Source: Saccharothrix sp. NRRL B-16314 | Lineage (GTDB): Bacteria; Actinomycetota; Actinomycetes; Mycobacteriales; Pseudonocardiaceae | Direction of reading: 5' to 3' | DNA length: 64,000 nt | Assembly: GCF_000716595.1 (NCBI RefSeq) | Contig: NZ_JNXC01000007.1 | Location: 248,001 to 312,000, forward strand | Shown: one piece after another, positions 1 to 8,900 of the stretch | How positions within the stretch are numbered: the first letter of the stretch is position 1 | Layout: the number at the start of each line of letters is the position of its first letter | Notes under the pieces: model-generated | What the model was told of the DNA's origin: nothing | The model's database searches: none | Seen by the model: only the letters and a program-made list of their open reading frames with translations | Made by a program: the position numbers and the translations under genes

Positions 1-1869
1 CGCGGCGGCCAAGGGCTCGATGTGGGCGCTCGGGGCGATGATCGCGAGTTGGCCGTCGGTGTGCGCCGCGGCGAGGGCGGCGGTGGTCGTGATCAGGTCG
101 GCGCGGGCGGTGCCGACGCGCCACGGTGGTTCGCCGGTCGAGCGGACCGACCGGGGTGGCGGCGTTCCGGGGTGGTGGGCGGCGAGCAGGTCCGCGGTGG
201 CGGCCATGATCTCCGCCGGTGTGCGGTAGTTGACCGTGAGCCGGGCGAGCTGCCAGCGGTCCTGGACGTGCGGCCGGAGCACCCGCTCCCACGAGGAGGT
301 GCCGGCCGGGTTCCCGGTCTGGGCGGGGTCCCCGACGACGGTCATCGACCTGGTCGGGCACCGGCGCAGCACCATCCGCCAGGCCATCTCGGACAGTTCC
401 TGCGCCTCGTCGACGACCACGTGCCCGAACGTGGCGCGGTCGTCGACCCGGCCGATCAGGGCGGCGGCCTCGTCCAGCAACGGGACGTCCGCGGCGCTCC
501 ACCCGTCGGTCCGCTCGCCGGTCCGCTCGTGGAGGAGGTCCGACACCACGTGCTCCGGTGTCAGCGGCGGCCACAGCGGGTCGAGTGCGGCCCGGACGCC
601 GGTGTCGGCGAGCAGCGAGTCCGTGAGAGCCGTCCGGTCGGTGTCGTCCAGCAGGGTCCTCGGCCCGTCGTCGTGCTCATCCTGGTCGACCACGACTCCC
701 GCGGCGGCCAGCGCACGCAGATCCGCCTCGCCGAGCCGGCCGTCCGGGCTGCCGCCGTCGATCGCTTCGCCGGTGTCGGTGAGCACGACCGCCTCCATGC
801 CCTCGACCAGGCGCCGCGCGAGCACGTCCACGACCTCCCGCTGGAAGACCAGCCTCGCCTGGTTGTGCGGAAGCCCGGTCCGCCTGGCCTTCCGCACGGC
901 ACGAGCGCAGTCGCCGGGGTCGAGCCGCAGCACCTGCTGCTCGAACTCGACGTCGACCGGGTGGTCCGGTGTCCGGACCCGTGACCGCACCACCGCCGCC
1001 AGCCGTTCGGCCATGGCCGCCGCGCCCTTGAACTCGGTGGTCGAGGGCGGGTCCACCCGGCTGACCCGGACGCCCTGCCCCAGGTCGGCGATGGTCGCCG
1101 TCACCACGCCGTTCTCACCGAGACCCGGCAGGACCTGGCCGATGTAGTCCAGGAAGATCCGGCTGGGACCGACCACCAGGACACCGCGGGTGCGCAGGTG
1201 CGGACGGGTGTAGAGCAGGTACGCGACCCGGTGCAGCGCGACGGCCGTCTTCCCCGTCCCGGGACCGCCCTGCACCACCAGCACCCCGCCGGACTCGTGC
1301 CGGATGATCCGGTCCTGCTCGGCCTGGAGGGTGGTCACGATGTCGTGCATCCGCCCGGTCCGCTCCGCGGTCACCGCCGCCAGCAACGCCGCTTCGCCGA
1401 CCAGACCGTCATCGCCGGCGCCGTCCCGGTCCAGCAACTCGTCGTTCAGCGCGACGACCGTCCGGCCGCGCGTGGTGATGCGGCGCCGTCGCCGCACGCC
1501 GTTCGGAGCGGTCGCCGTCGCGGTGTAGAACGCCCGCGCCACGGGGACGCGCCAGTCCACCAGCAGCGGTTCGCCGCCCTCGTCGCGGAACAGGCCGAGC
1601 CTGCCGATGTAGAGGCGCCGGCCGTCGTGCAGGTCCAGCCGCCCGAAGCACAACCCCTGCTCAACGGCGCCCAGTCGTGCCACCTCCGCCTGCCAGACGG
1701 CCACCGCCTCCCGATCCCCTGCCGCCGCCAGCCGCCCGGCCGCCTCCTCTCGCAGGGCGTCCAGCCGGGCGTACAGGCCCGCCACGTAGTCCTGCTCGAT
1801 GTCGATCTCACGGTCGATGCCACTGCCGGCCACGGCCACGCGGTCCCCCCGGACGACGATCAGTGCCAT
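1..1869 (-). CDS. helD: HelD-family superfamily I ATPase (RNA polymerase recycling factor), 3' end outside the window
   Basis: 623 codons are visible, with no stop before the window edge. The C-terminal ~100 or more residues are missing. The protein opens with the coiled-coil region typical of actinobacterial HelD, then an LLVDWRVP block, then a Walker A motif GGPGTGKTAVALHR and a Walker B motif VVVDEAQE near codon 485. HelD proteins bind RNA polymerase and use ATP to release stalled or nucleic-acid-bound enzyme; some actinobacterial members (HelR) contribute to rifampicin tolerance. The family and motifs are seen; the role is family knowledge. The start ATG at 1869 gives the usual N terminus. 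It follows mmpL on the same strand after a 99-nt gap that holds a perfect hairpin, so it may be a separate transcription unit. Whether it is the HelD or HelR subtype cannot be settled without the C terminus. Confidence 0.88.
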   Translation of the reverse strand, partial: MALIVVRGDRVAVAGSGIDREIDIEQDYVAGLYARLDALREEAAGRLAAAGDREAVAVWQAEVARLGAVEQGLCFGRLDLHDGRRLYIGRLGLFRDEGGEPLLVDWRVPVARAFYTATATAPNGVRRRRRITTRGRTVVALNDELLDRDGAGDDGLVGEAALLAAVTAERTGRMHDIVTTLQAEQDRIIRHESGGVLVVQGGPGTGKTAVALHRVAYLLYTRPHLRTRGVLVVGPSRIFLDYIGQVLPGLGENGVVTATIADLGQGVRVSRVDPPSTTEFKGAAAMAERLAAVVRSRVRTPDHPVDVEFEQQVLRLDPGDCARAVRKARRTGLPHNQARLVFQREVVDVLARRLVEGMEAVVLTDTGEAIDGGSPDGRLGEADLRALAAAGVVVDQDEHDDGPRTLLDDTDRTALTDSLLADTGVRAALDPLWPPLTPEHVVSDLLHERTGERTDGWSAADVPLLDEAAALIGRVDDRATFGHVVVDEAQELSEMAWRMVLRRCPTRSMTVVGDPAQTGNPAGTSSWERVLRPHVQDRWQLARLTVNYRTPAEIMAATADLLAAHHPGTPPPRSVRSTGEPPWRVGTARADLITTTAALAAAHTDGQLAIIAPSAHIEPLAAA

Positions 1870-1889
1870 CGAGCGTGCACCGCGATTTC

Positions 1890-1915
1890 GGGGAAGAACA
1901 GTCTTGTTCTTCCCC
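1890..1915. terminator. Perfect 11-bp inverted repeat with 4-nt loop between mmpL and helD
   Basis: GGGGAAGAACA at 1890-1900 and TGTTCTTCCCC at 1905-1915 pair perfectly around GTCT. A second smaller hairpin (CCGCGC-AA-GCGCGG) lies at 1926-1939. Both sit between the mmpL stop (1969) and the helD start (1869) on the minus strand. They could terminate the mmpL transcript. The long element, ending only 21 nt before the helD start codon, could instead be a regulatory or attenuator site for helD. The stem is seen; the function is inferred. Confidence 0.5.
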
Positions 1916-1968
1916 GCCGGCTCAGCCGCGCAAGCGCGGAAGTGGCCCGCCCTTTCGGGTGCCGCGGT

Positions 1969-4155
1969 TCAGCGGGTGGCGGCCAGTTCCGGTTCGGACT
2001 CGGTCGAGTCGTCGTCGTCCAGGTCGTCGGACTCGCGGAACCCGAAGCGCTGGTAGAACTTGCGCAGGAAGCCGGGCGCCCACCAGTTGTGCCGCCCCAG
2101 CAGGCGCATCGTCGCCGGGACCAGGAGCAGGCGCACGAGCGTCGCGTCCACCACGATGGCCACCAGCAGGCCGACACCGACCATCTTGATGAACGTGATG
2201 CCGGACGCCGCGAACGCGCCGACCACGACGCACAGCAGCAACGCGGCCGACGTGATGATGCCGCCGGTGCGCTGCACGCCCGTCGCCACGGCCGCCGTGT
2301 TGTCTCCCAGGTGGTCCCACTGCTCGCGGATACGGGACAGCAGGAACACCTCGTAGTCCATCGACAGCCCGAACAGGATCGCCAGCATGAGGATCGGCTG
2401 GCTGGCGTCGACGTACCCGGTGGGGGTGAAGCCGAGGAACCCGGACAGGTGCCCGTCCTGGAAGATCCAGACGACCACGCCGAACGCCGACCCGATGGAC
2501 ACCAGGTTCATCACGATCGCCTTCAGCGGCACCACCAGCGAGCCGAAAGCCAGCGCCAGCAGGAGGAACGTGATGCCGGCGACGAGCAGCCCCATCAGCG
2601 GCAGCTTCTCGGACAGCCCGTCCACCTGGTCCACCACCGCCGCAGTCGGGCCGCCGACCAGCACTTCCGCGCCGACCGGGTCGTCCAGCGCCCGGATGTC
2701 CCGGACGATCGCCCGTGCCTGCGGCGAGTTGGACGCGCCGTCGTAGCGCACCGTCAGCAGGGTCGACTCGCCCTTCTGCGCGGACACCGCGACGCCACGC
2801 ACGCCGTCCACCCCGTCCACCGAGTCGGCGAACGTGGCGGCTTCGGCCGCGGACGCGCCGGAGACCAGCACCCGGATCGGGTCGACGCCGTCACTGGCGA
2901 ACTCGGCGTCCAGCCGTTCCGACACCACCCGGCTCTCGGTGCCAGCCGGCAGCACCCGCTCGTCCACGCCGCCGAACTCGACCCGGGCGAACGGGGTCGC
3001 CAGCAGCAGGAGGACCGCCGTGGTGCCGATCGTGAACAGCACCGGCCGCCGCATGACCGCGCCCGCGATGCGCGCCCAGATGCCCGTGGTGGCCCTCGCG
3101 ACCGCACCGGTGACGGTGGGGATGCGCCGCCGGTGCAGGCCGGGGATGCGCAGCGAGTTGATCCGCTTGCCGAGCACGGCCAGCACGGCGGGCAGCACGA
3201 TCAGCGTGGTGAGCATCGCGACCAGGACCGCGGCGCTGCCGCCGAGGCCCATCGAGCGCAGCAGCATCTGCGGGAAGATGAGCAGCCCGGCCAGGGCGAG
3301 CGTCACGATCAGACCGGACACCGCGACGGTCCGGCCCGCGGTCGCGACGGTGTTGGCCACCGCCTGCCCGACGGGCCGGTCGCGGTCCATCTCCTCCCGG
3401 AACCGGCTCACCATGAACAGCGCGTAGTCCACGGCCAGGCCGAGGCCCAGGATCGTGATGATGTTGATGGAGAACACCGACACCTCGGTGAACACGCTGA
3501 TCACCCGGACGGCCGTGAACGCGCCCAGGATGGCGATCCCGCCGACCAGCAGCGGCATCAGGGCGGCGACCACGCTGCCGAAGATGATCACGAGCAGCAG
3601 CAGGAGCAGCGGCAGCGCGATCAGCTCGGCGCGCACGAGGTCGTCGCCGATCTGCTCGTCGATGTCGGCGCTGACCGCGAGCTGGCCGCCGACCTGCGTG
3701 GTCAGGCCGTCGGCCGCCAGCCCGGCCTTCGCCTCCTCGACCACCGCGTCGCCGGTGCCCGCCGCGAACCTGATCGGCACGAACGTGGAGTGCTTGTCCG
3801 TCGACACCATGTCCGGCGCCTGCGTCTCGTAGAACGAGGTCACCATCTCGACCGCGGAATTGGCCCGCAGCTCCGCCACGGCGTCCTCGACGGCGTCGCG
3901 GAACCGGGGGTCGTCGGTGGTGAACTCGTCGCTGGAGTACAACGCGATCAGGTGGACGTTCTGCCGCCCGACCTCTTCGGTCACCCGCGAGATGACGCGC
4001 TGCGACTCGCTGTTCGGATCGTTGAGGCTGCCGTCGTCGGCGAGGCGGTCGAACACGCCCATGCCCCAGACACCCGCGAACGCGACGAACCCGGCGGTGG
4101 CCACCAGGACCACCCACCGCATCCGGTTCATGACCGTTCCCCACCACGCGAACAT
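1969..4155 (-). CDS. MmpL/RND-family lipid or polyketide exporter
   Basis: A 728-residue integral membrane protein of the MMPL (RND) family. The start ATG at 4155 is preceded by GGAAGGAAG; a longer open frame upstream runs into the preceding gene and lacks family character. It shows the duplicated RND layout: a first transmembrane helix right at the N terminus, two large extracytoplasmic domains, and two six-helix bundles. Each bundle has the hallmark Asp-Tyr segment in the proton-relay helix (LAVDYALFMVSRFREEM and LSMDYEVFLLSRIREQW). MmpL proteins export lipids, lipopeptides or polyketide lipids across the plasma membrane using the proton gradient. The gene lies 34 nt after the condensation-like gene in an apparent operon divergent from the polyketide synthases. 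This resembles the papA-mmpL pairs beside mycobacterial lipid PKS genes and suggests export of the cluster product. The C terminus is acidic (DDLDDDDSTESEPE). Confidence 0.9.
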   Translation of the reverse strand: MFAWWGTVMNRMRWVVLVATAGFVAFAGVWGMGVFDRLADDGSLNDPNSESQRVISRVTEEVGRQNVHLIALYSSDEFTTDDPRFRDAVEDAVAELRANSAVEMVTSFYETQAPDMVSTDKHSTFVPIRFAAGTGDAVVEEAKAGLAADGLTTQVGGQLAVSADIDEQIGDDLVRAELIALPLLLLLLVIIFGSVVAALMPLLVGGIAILGAFTAVRVISVFTEVSVFSINIITILGLGLAVDYALFMVSRFREEMDRDRPVGQAVANTVATAGRTVAVSGLIVTLALAGLLIFPQMLLRSMGLGGSAAVLVAMLTTLIVLPAVLAVLGKRINSLRIPGLHRRRIPTVTGAVARATTGIWARIAGAVMRRPVLFTIGTTAVLLLLATPFARVEFGGVDERVLPAGTESRVVSERLDAEFASDGVDPIRVLVSGASAAEAATFADSVDGVDGVRGVAVSAQKGESTLLTVRYDGASNSPQARAIVRDIRALDDPVGAEVLVGGPTAAVVDQVDGLSEKLPLMGLLVAGITFLLLALAFGSLVVPLKAIVMNLVSIGSAFGVVVWIFQDGHLSGFLGFTPTGYVDASQPILMLAILFGLSMDYEVFLLSRIREQWDHLGDNTAAVATGVQRTGGIITSAALLLCVVVGAFAASGITFIKMVGVGLLVAIVVDATLVRLLLVPATMRLLGRHNWWAPGFLRKFYQRFGFRESDDLDDDDSTESEPELAATR

Positions 4156-4189
4156 GCGCTTCCTTCCGTCGTCTCGATCCTCGGTCGGG

Positions 4190-5560
4190 TCAGACCCCGC
4201 GCGGCGGAGCCGGGGGCCGCGGCGGGAACAGCGCCGGCGGGAGTTCCGCGCCATCGGCGTCCCACAGGTCCTTGGTGGCGGTCTCCGGCTCGATCACCGC
4301 GCGCCGGACGCCGAGTGCGACGGCACGCAGGATCGACGTCACCCCGTCCGCGGTGACGACGTCCGGGTCGGTCCGCAGCGCGACGCTCATCCGGCCGCCC
4401 TTGACCGTGACCCGCACGTCGAACGGCTGCCCGTACTGCCGCGCGTCCGGCGTCCACACCAGTTCCGCGGGCGCGAGGGACGCCGGGGCGCACGGTTCGC
4501 CGTCGAGCTGGAGGTAGTTGAACCAGCACGGGAACAGCTGGTTGAACCAGCCGTCGTGGTCACCGGTCGCACCCGCCTCGGCGGCGATCGCGGCGATCCG
4601 GTCGACGTCGTAGGAGGAGTAGCGGTAGGCCTTGGCGGCGGCCCAGTGCGTGCGCGTGATGTGCTCGCCCAACGGCAGGCCCGCGTCGACGTCGACCACG
4701 ACCGGGATCAGCTGGTTCAGCGTGCCGACGGCGTGCCGGTGGTCGGGCGTGAACCGGTTGGAGGACATCAGGTTCAGCGTGACGCGCCGCGCGCCCGCGT
4801 GCTCGGCCAGCCCGGCGGCGACCAGCGCCATCACGACCGCCGGCGCGGAGACGCCGAGCGCGCTTGCCGCGGTGGCGGAGAGTCCTCCGAGTGCCACCGA
4901 GTGCAGCGTCGCTTGGACGCGTGGCTTGGTCTCGTGCGGCGGCAGCGTCGGCAGGGCAGGTGACCGGTGGTCGTCCTCCAGCAGCTTGCTCCAGTAGCGC
5001 TCGGCGGCGGATCGCCGTCCGGACGCGGCGTCCTCGGCGTGCCGGTGGGCGAGCTCTCGCGGTGACGGAGCGGTCGGCGGCGCGGTCGAGGGATCGCGGA
5101 CCAGGGCGTCGAACTGGGAGCCCAGCTCGATGATCGACCAGACGTCCAGGATCAGGTGCGAGAACGACAGCGAGAGGAACATCGGCACGCCGTCCGTCGT
5201 GACGAGTTCCCCGCGCCAACACAGCGCGTCGGTCATCGGGAACGGAATCCCGACCAGGGCGCCGGTGGTGCGGTCCGGGTCGCCGAAGTCGGTGATCACC
5301 CGGTCGACCCGCTCGACGGGCAGCGCGACGTCCTCGTGGACCCGCTGGACCGGAACGCCGTCGACCAGGTGGTAGGTGGTGCGCAAGGGTTCGTGCCGCC
5401 GGACCAACCGCCGCAGGGCCGCCGTGACGTCGTCCAGCGACCGGCCCCTCAGGTCCCACGTCGCCGGGAGGTTGGCCTCCTTCTTCCAGCCCTCCGGGTA
5501 GCTGTCGACTTCCCGCCAGGAGTAGAGCTGGCCGTGGCTGAGCGGCGCGTCTGCGTGCAC
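4190..5560 (-). CDS. Stand-alone condensation-domain / PapA-like acyltransferase
   Basis: A 456-residue protein of the chloramphenicol acetyltransferase-like superfamily (NRPS condensation domain, PapA). The GTG start at 5560 follows GAGGAGT at good spacing. The catalytic motif is SHLILDV at residues 134-140 in place of HHxxxDG: the catalytic second His (H135) and the structural Asp (D139) are kept, while the first His is Ser and the Gly is Val. A second lobe with the WFNYLQLDG stretch near residue 355 supports two-lobed folding. No carrier, adenylation or TE domain is attached. Family members join an acyl thioester to an alcohol or amine; PapA proteins unload polyketides from a PKS as esters. 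Being upstream of mmpL and divergent from an assembly line that lacks a terminal TE, it is a candidate release or acylating enzyme. That role is inference. Confidence 0.82.
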   Translation of the reverse strand: MHADAPLSHGQLYSWREVDSYPEGWKKEANLPATWDLRGRSLDDVTAALRRLVRRHEPLRTTYHLVDGVPVQRVHEDVALPVERVDRVITDFGDPDRTTGALVGIPFPMTDALCWRGELVTTDGVPMFLSLSFSHLILDVWSIIELGSQFDALVRDPSTAPPTAPSPRELAHRHAEDAASGRRSAAERYWSKLLEDDHRSPALPTLPPHETKPRVQATLHSVALGGLSATAASALGVSAPAVVMALVAAGLAEHAGARRVTLNLMSSNRFTPDHRHAVGTLNQLIPVVVDVDAGLPLGEHITRTHWAAAKAYRYSSYDVDRIAAIAAEAGATGDHDGWFNQLFPCWFNYLQLDGEPCAPASLAPAELVWTPDARQYGQPFDVRVTVKGGRMSVALRTDPDVVTADGVTSILRAVALGVRRAVIEPETATKDLWDADGAELPPALFPPRPPAPPRGV

Positions 5561-5966
5561 GTGGACTCCTCGGTGAGGCTTTACCGGGGGCGGGGTCTAC
5601 CGGCCCTTCACGCACGCGCGAAGCGCCTTGCCGCACTTCCGGCCGGATGAAGCACGTGCGAGACGACGAATTCGATCGGGACTCGAACTGTGCCGCAGAC
5701 GCTAGCCCCGCCCGCGCGAGGGGGACAAGCGCCGCCCGCCGGCCGATTCTTGCCGTCACTAGTTGTCAGCACAGCCGCCGTCCGGGTCGCTTAGCATTCG
5801 ACGCCAAGGATCTTGGTCGTCCGGTGTGAATTCCGGCGACAGTGCGAAACATGGGGAATCGCAAGAGGAGTCCGCAGTTCGAATGGCGTCCACGCGCTGT
5901 TCGCCACCGTCGGTTCGGGCAATTACCGGTGGCGTCGTCGGACGATGACCGTGAGGTGGCGCAGTC
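5561..5966. promoter_or_regulatory. Divergent intergenic region between the PapA-like/mmpL operon and the PKS operon
   Basis: About 406 nt with no supported gene. It is locally lower in G+C than its surroundings, especially 5640-5960, and must hold the promoters for both the leftward acyltransferase-mmpL unit and the rightward PKS operon. TAGCAT at 5792-5797 resembles a -10 hexamer, but the nearest TTGTCA (5763-5768) is 23 nt away, too far for a standard promoter. I do not call a precise promoter or operator. Confidence 0.5.
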
Positions 5967-8900
5967 ATGGTTGGTGAGACGAGTCGGCAGTACGCGGCCG
6001 AACCGGTCGCCGTGATCGGCATGTCGTGCAGGCTGCCGGGCGCGGGTGACCCGGAGGCGTTCTGGCGGTTGCTGCGGGACGGTGTCGACGCGGTGACCGA
6101 GGTGCCCGAGGGCCGCTGGCCGGGGCTGACCGAGCACCGCCGCGGCGGCTTCCTGCCGGACGTGGACCGCTTCGACGCGGGTTTCTTCGGCATCTCGCCG
6201 AACGAGGCCGCGGTGATGGACCCCCAGCAGCGCCTCGCCCTGGAGCTGGCCTGGGAGGCGTTGGAGAACGCACGCCTGGTCGCGACCGGGCTGCGCGGCA
6301 GCGCGACGGGCGTCTTCGTCGGGTCCATCACGCAGGACTACGCCGCCGTCCAGGACCGGCTCGGCGCCGACAACCTCGGCCCGCACAGCTACACCGGCGC
6401 CAACCGAGCCATGATCGCCAACCGCGTCTCCTACGCGCTCGGCCTGCGCGGACCGAGCCTCACGCTCGACACCGGGCAGTCGTCGTCGCTGGTCGCGGTC
6501 CAGTTGGCCTGCGAGAGCCTGCGGCGCGGCGAGACCGGGCTGGCGCTCGCCGGCGGCGTGAACCTCAACCTGCTGGCCGAGACCACGGCGTCGATCGGAC
6601 GCTTCGGCGCGTTGTCCCCCGACGGTCGCTGCTACACGTTCGACCGCCGTGCCAACGGTTACGTGCGCGGTGAAGGCGGCGCGCTGGTCGTGCTCAAGCC
6701 GTTGTCCGACGCGCTGCGGGACGGCGACGTGGTGCACTGCGTCGTCCTGGGCGGCGCGGTGAACAACGACGGCGGCGGCGACGGGCTGACCGCGCCCAGC
6801 GAACGCGCGCAGCGCGAGGTCATCGAGACCGCACGGTCGTCGGCGGGCGTCCGGTCCGACGAAGTGCAGTACGTCGAGCTGCACGGCACCGGCACGAAGG
6901 TGGGCGACCCGATCGAGGCCGCCGCTCTCGGTGCGGGACGGGCGGCCACGCCGCTGCTGGTCGGGTCGGTGAAGACCAACATCGGCCACCTGGAGGGCGC
7001 GGCGGGCGTCGCGGGCCTGCTCAAGGTGGTGCTGAGCCTCAAGCACGGTGAGCTGCCGCCGAGCCTGAACTTCGCCGAGCCGAACCCCGAGATCCCGTTG
7101 GACGAGCTGGGGTTGCGCGTGCCGACGGCCGCCGGTCCCTGGCCCCGGCCGGACCGCCCGCTGGTGGCGGGTGTCAGTTCGTTCGGCATGGGCGGCACCA
7201 ACTGCCACCTCGTGCTCGGCGAGGCGCCGGCGGGTGTGCCCGGTGAACCGGCCTGCGGTAGACCGGACCTGCCGTGGGTGCTGACCGCCAGGTCGGCCGA
7301 AGCGCTGCGGGGCCAGGCGGAACGACTGCGCGCCATCGCGCCGGCCGTCGAGCCCGCCGCCGTGGCGCTGTCGTTGTCCTTGTCCCGGGCCGAGTTCGAG
7401 CACCGGGCCGTCATCCTCGGTGAGGACCGCTCGGCCGGGCTCGACGCGCTCGCCGCAGGTCGCCCGGACGCGTCCGTGGTCACCGGGACCGCGGTGTCCA
7501 CCCGGTGCGCGTTCACGTTCCCCGGTCAGGGATCTCAGTGGCCGGGGATGGCACGGGCGCTGCTGGACGACTCGCCGGAGTTCGCCGAGTCCATCGCGGC
7601 GTGCGCCGAGGCGCTTGCGCCGTTCACCGACTTCTCGCTGGTCGACGTGCTGCGCGGTGGGGGTGACCTGGACCGGGTCGACGTGGTGCAGCCCGCCTTG
7701 TGGGCGGTCATGGTGTCGCTGGCCCGGTTGTGGCGCTCTCGCGGTGTCGTGCCGGACCTGGTCGTCGGCCACTCGCAGGGTGAGATCGCGGCGGCCACGG
7801 TCGTCGGCGCGCTGACCCTGTCCGACGGCGCACGCGTGGTCGCGTTGCGCAGCAAGGCGATCGCCGAAATCGCGGGCCACGGCGGGATGATGTCGGTCGC
7901 CACGTCACCGGACGTCGTCGAGTCGGTGGTGGCCGAGCACGCGCCCGAGGTCACCGTCGCCGCCGTGAACGGGCCGCGTTCGGTGGTCGTTTCAGGGCCG
8001 GACGAAGCGCTGGCACGGCTGCGGGAGGTGTTCGAGCGGCGTGGGGACCGGGTCAAAGCGATCCCGGTCGACTACGCGTCGCACTCGGTCGAGGTGGAGC
8101 GGATCAGGGACGACGTGCTGGCGGCGCTCGCGCCGATCCGGCCGGTGTCGACCGACGCGGTGTTCGTCTCGACCCTCACCGGTGAGCCGGTGGACACCGC
8201 GACCCTCGACGCCGACTACTGGTACCGGAGCCTGCGCCGCCAGGTGCGGTTCGACCGGGCAGTGCGGGTCGCGCTGGACCTCGACCACACGCTGTTCGTG
8301 GAGTGCAGCCCTCACCCCGTGCTCGTCGCGGGCGTGGAGGAGACCGCCGAGGAGGCCGAGCGGGATGTGGCGGTGGTCGGCACGCTGCGTCGCGGCGACG
8401 GCGGGCTCGACCGGTTCCGGCACGCGCTGGCCGAGGCGTACACGCTCGGCGCGCCGGTGGACTGGGTCGGTGGCGTGGACGTGCCGCGGACGGCGTTGGC
8501 GGACCTGCCGACCTACGCGTTCCAGCGGGAACGGCACTGGCCGGGTGACGCCGCGCCGCGCCCATCTGTCCTGAGTGGACGGAAGCCGGTCGTCAGGTCT
8601 CGACGGGACCTCCGGGACCTGGTGCTCACCACCACGGCCGACGTCCTGGGCCTGTCGGACACCCGGGGCGTCCTGCCGATCCGGACGTTCAAGGAGCTGG
8701 GCGTCGACTCGGCCGCCGCCGTCGACCTGCGCAACCGGCTGCGGTCGGCCACCGGGCTGCGGCTGCCCACCGGCCTGCTGTTCGACCACCCGACGCCGGA
8801 CGCCCTGGTGGACCGGTTGCACGCGCTGTCCCAGGACGGGCCGGCGGACCAGGCCGTCGTGGTGCGGCCGGCGGACGACGACCCGGTCGTGATCGTCGGG

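Noticed and set aside
1198..4356. A 1,052-codon open frame on the plus strand antisense to mmpL
   Set aside because: A high-G+C shadow: it is rich in Arg, His, Asp and Gln, has no domain, and lies opposite a convincing MmpL gene.
5561..5966. Defined sigma-factor promoter for the PKS operon
   Set aside because: The TAGCAT and TTGTCA candidates are 23 nt apart, too far for a standard promoter, and no conserved operator is visible.
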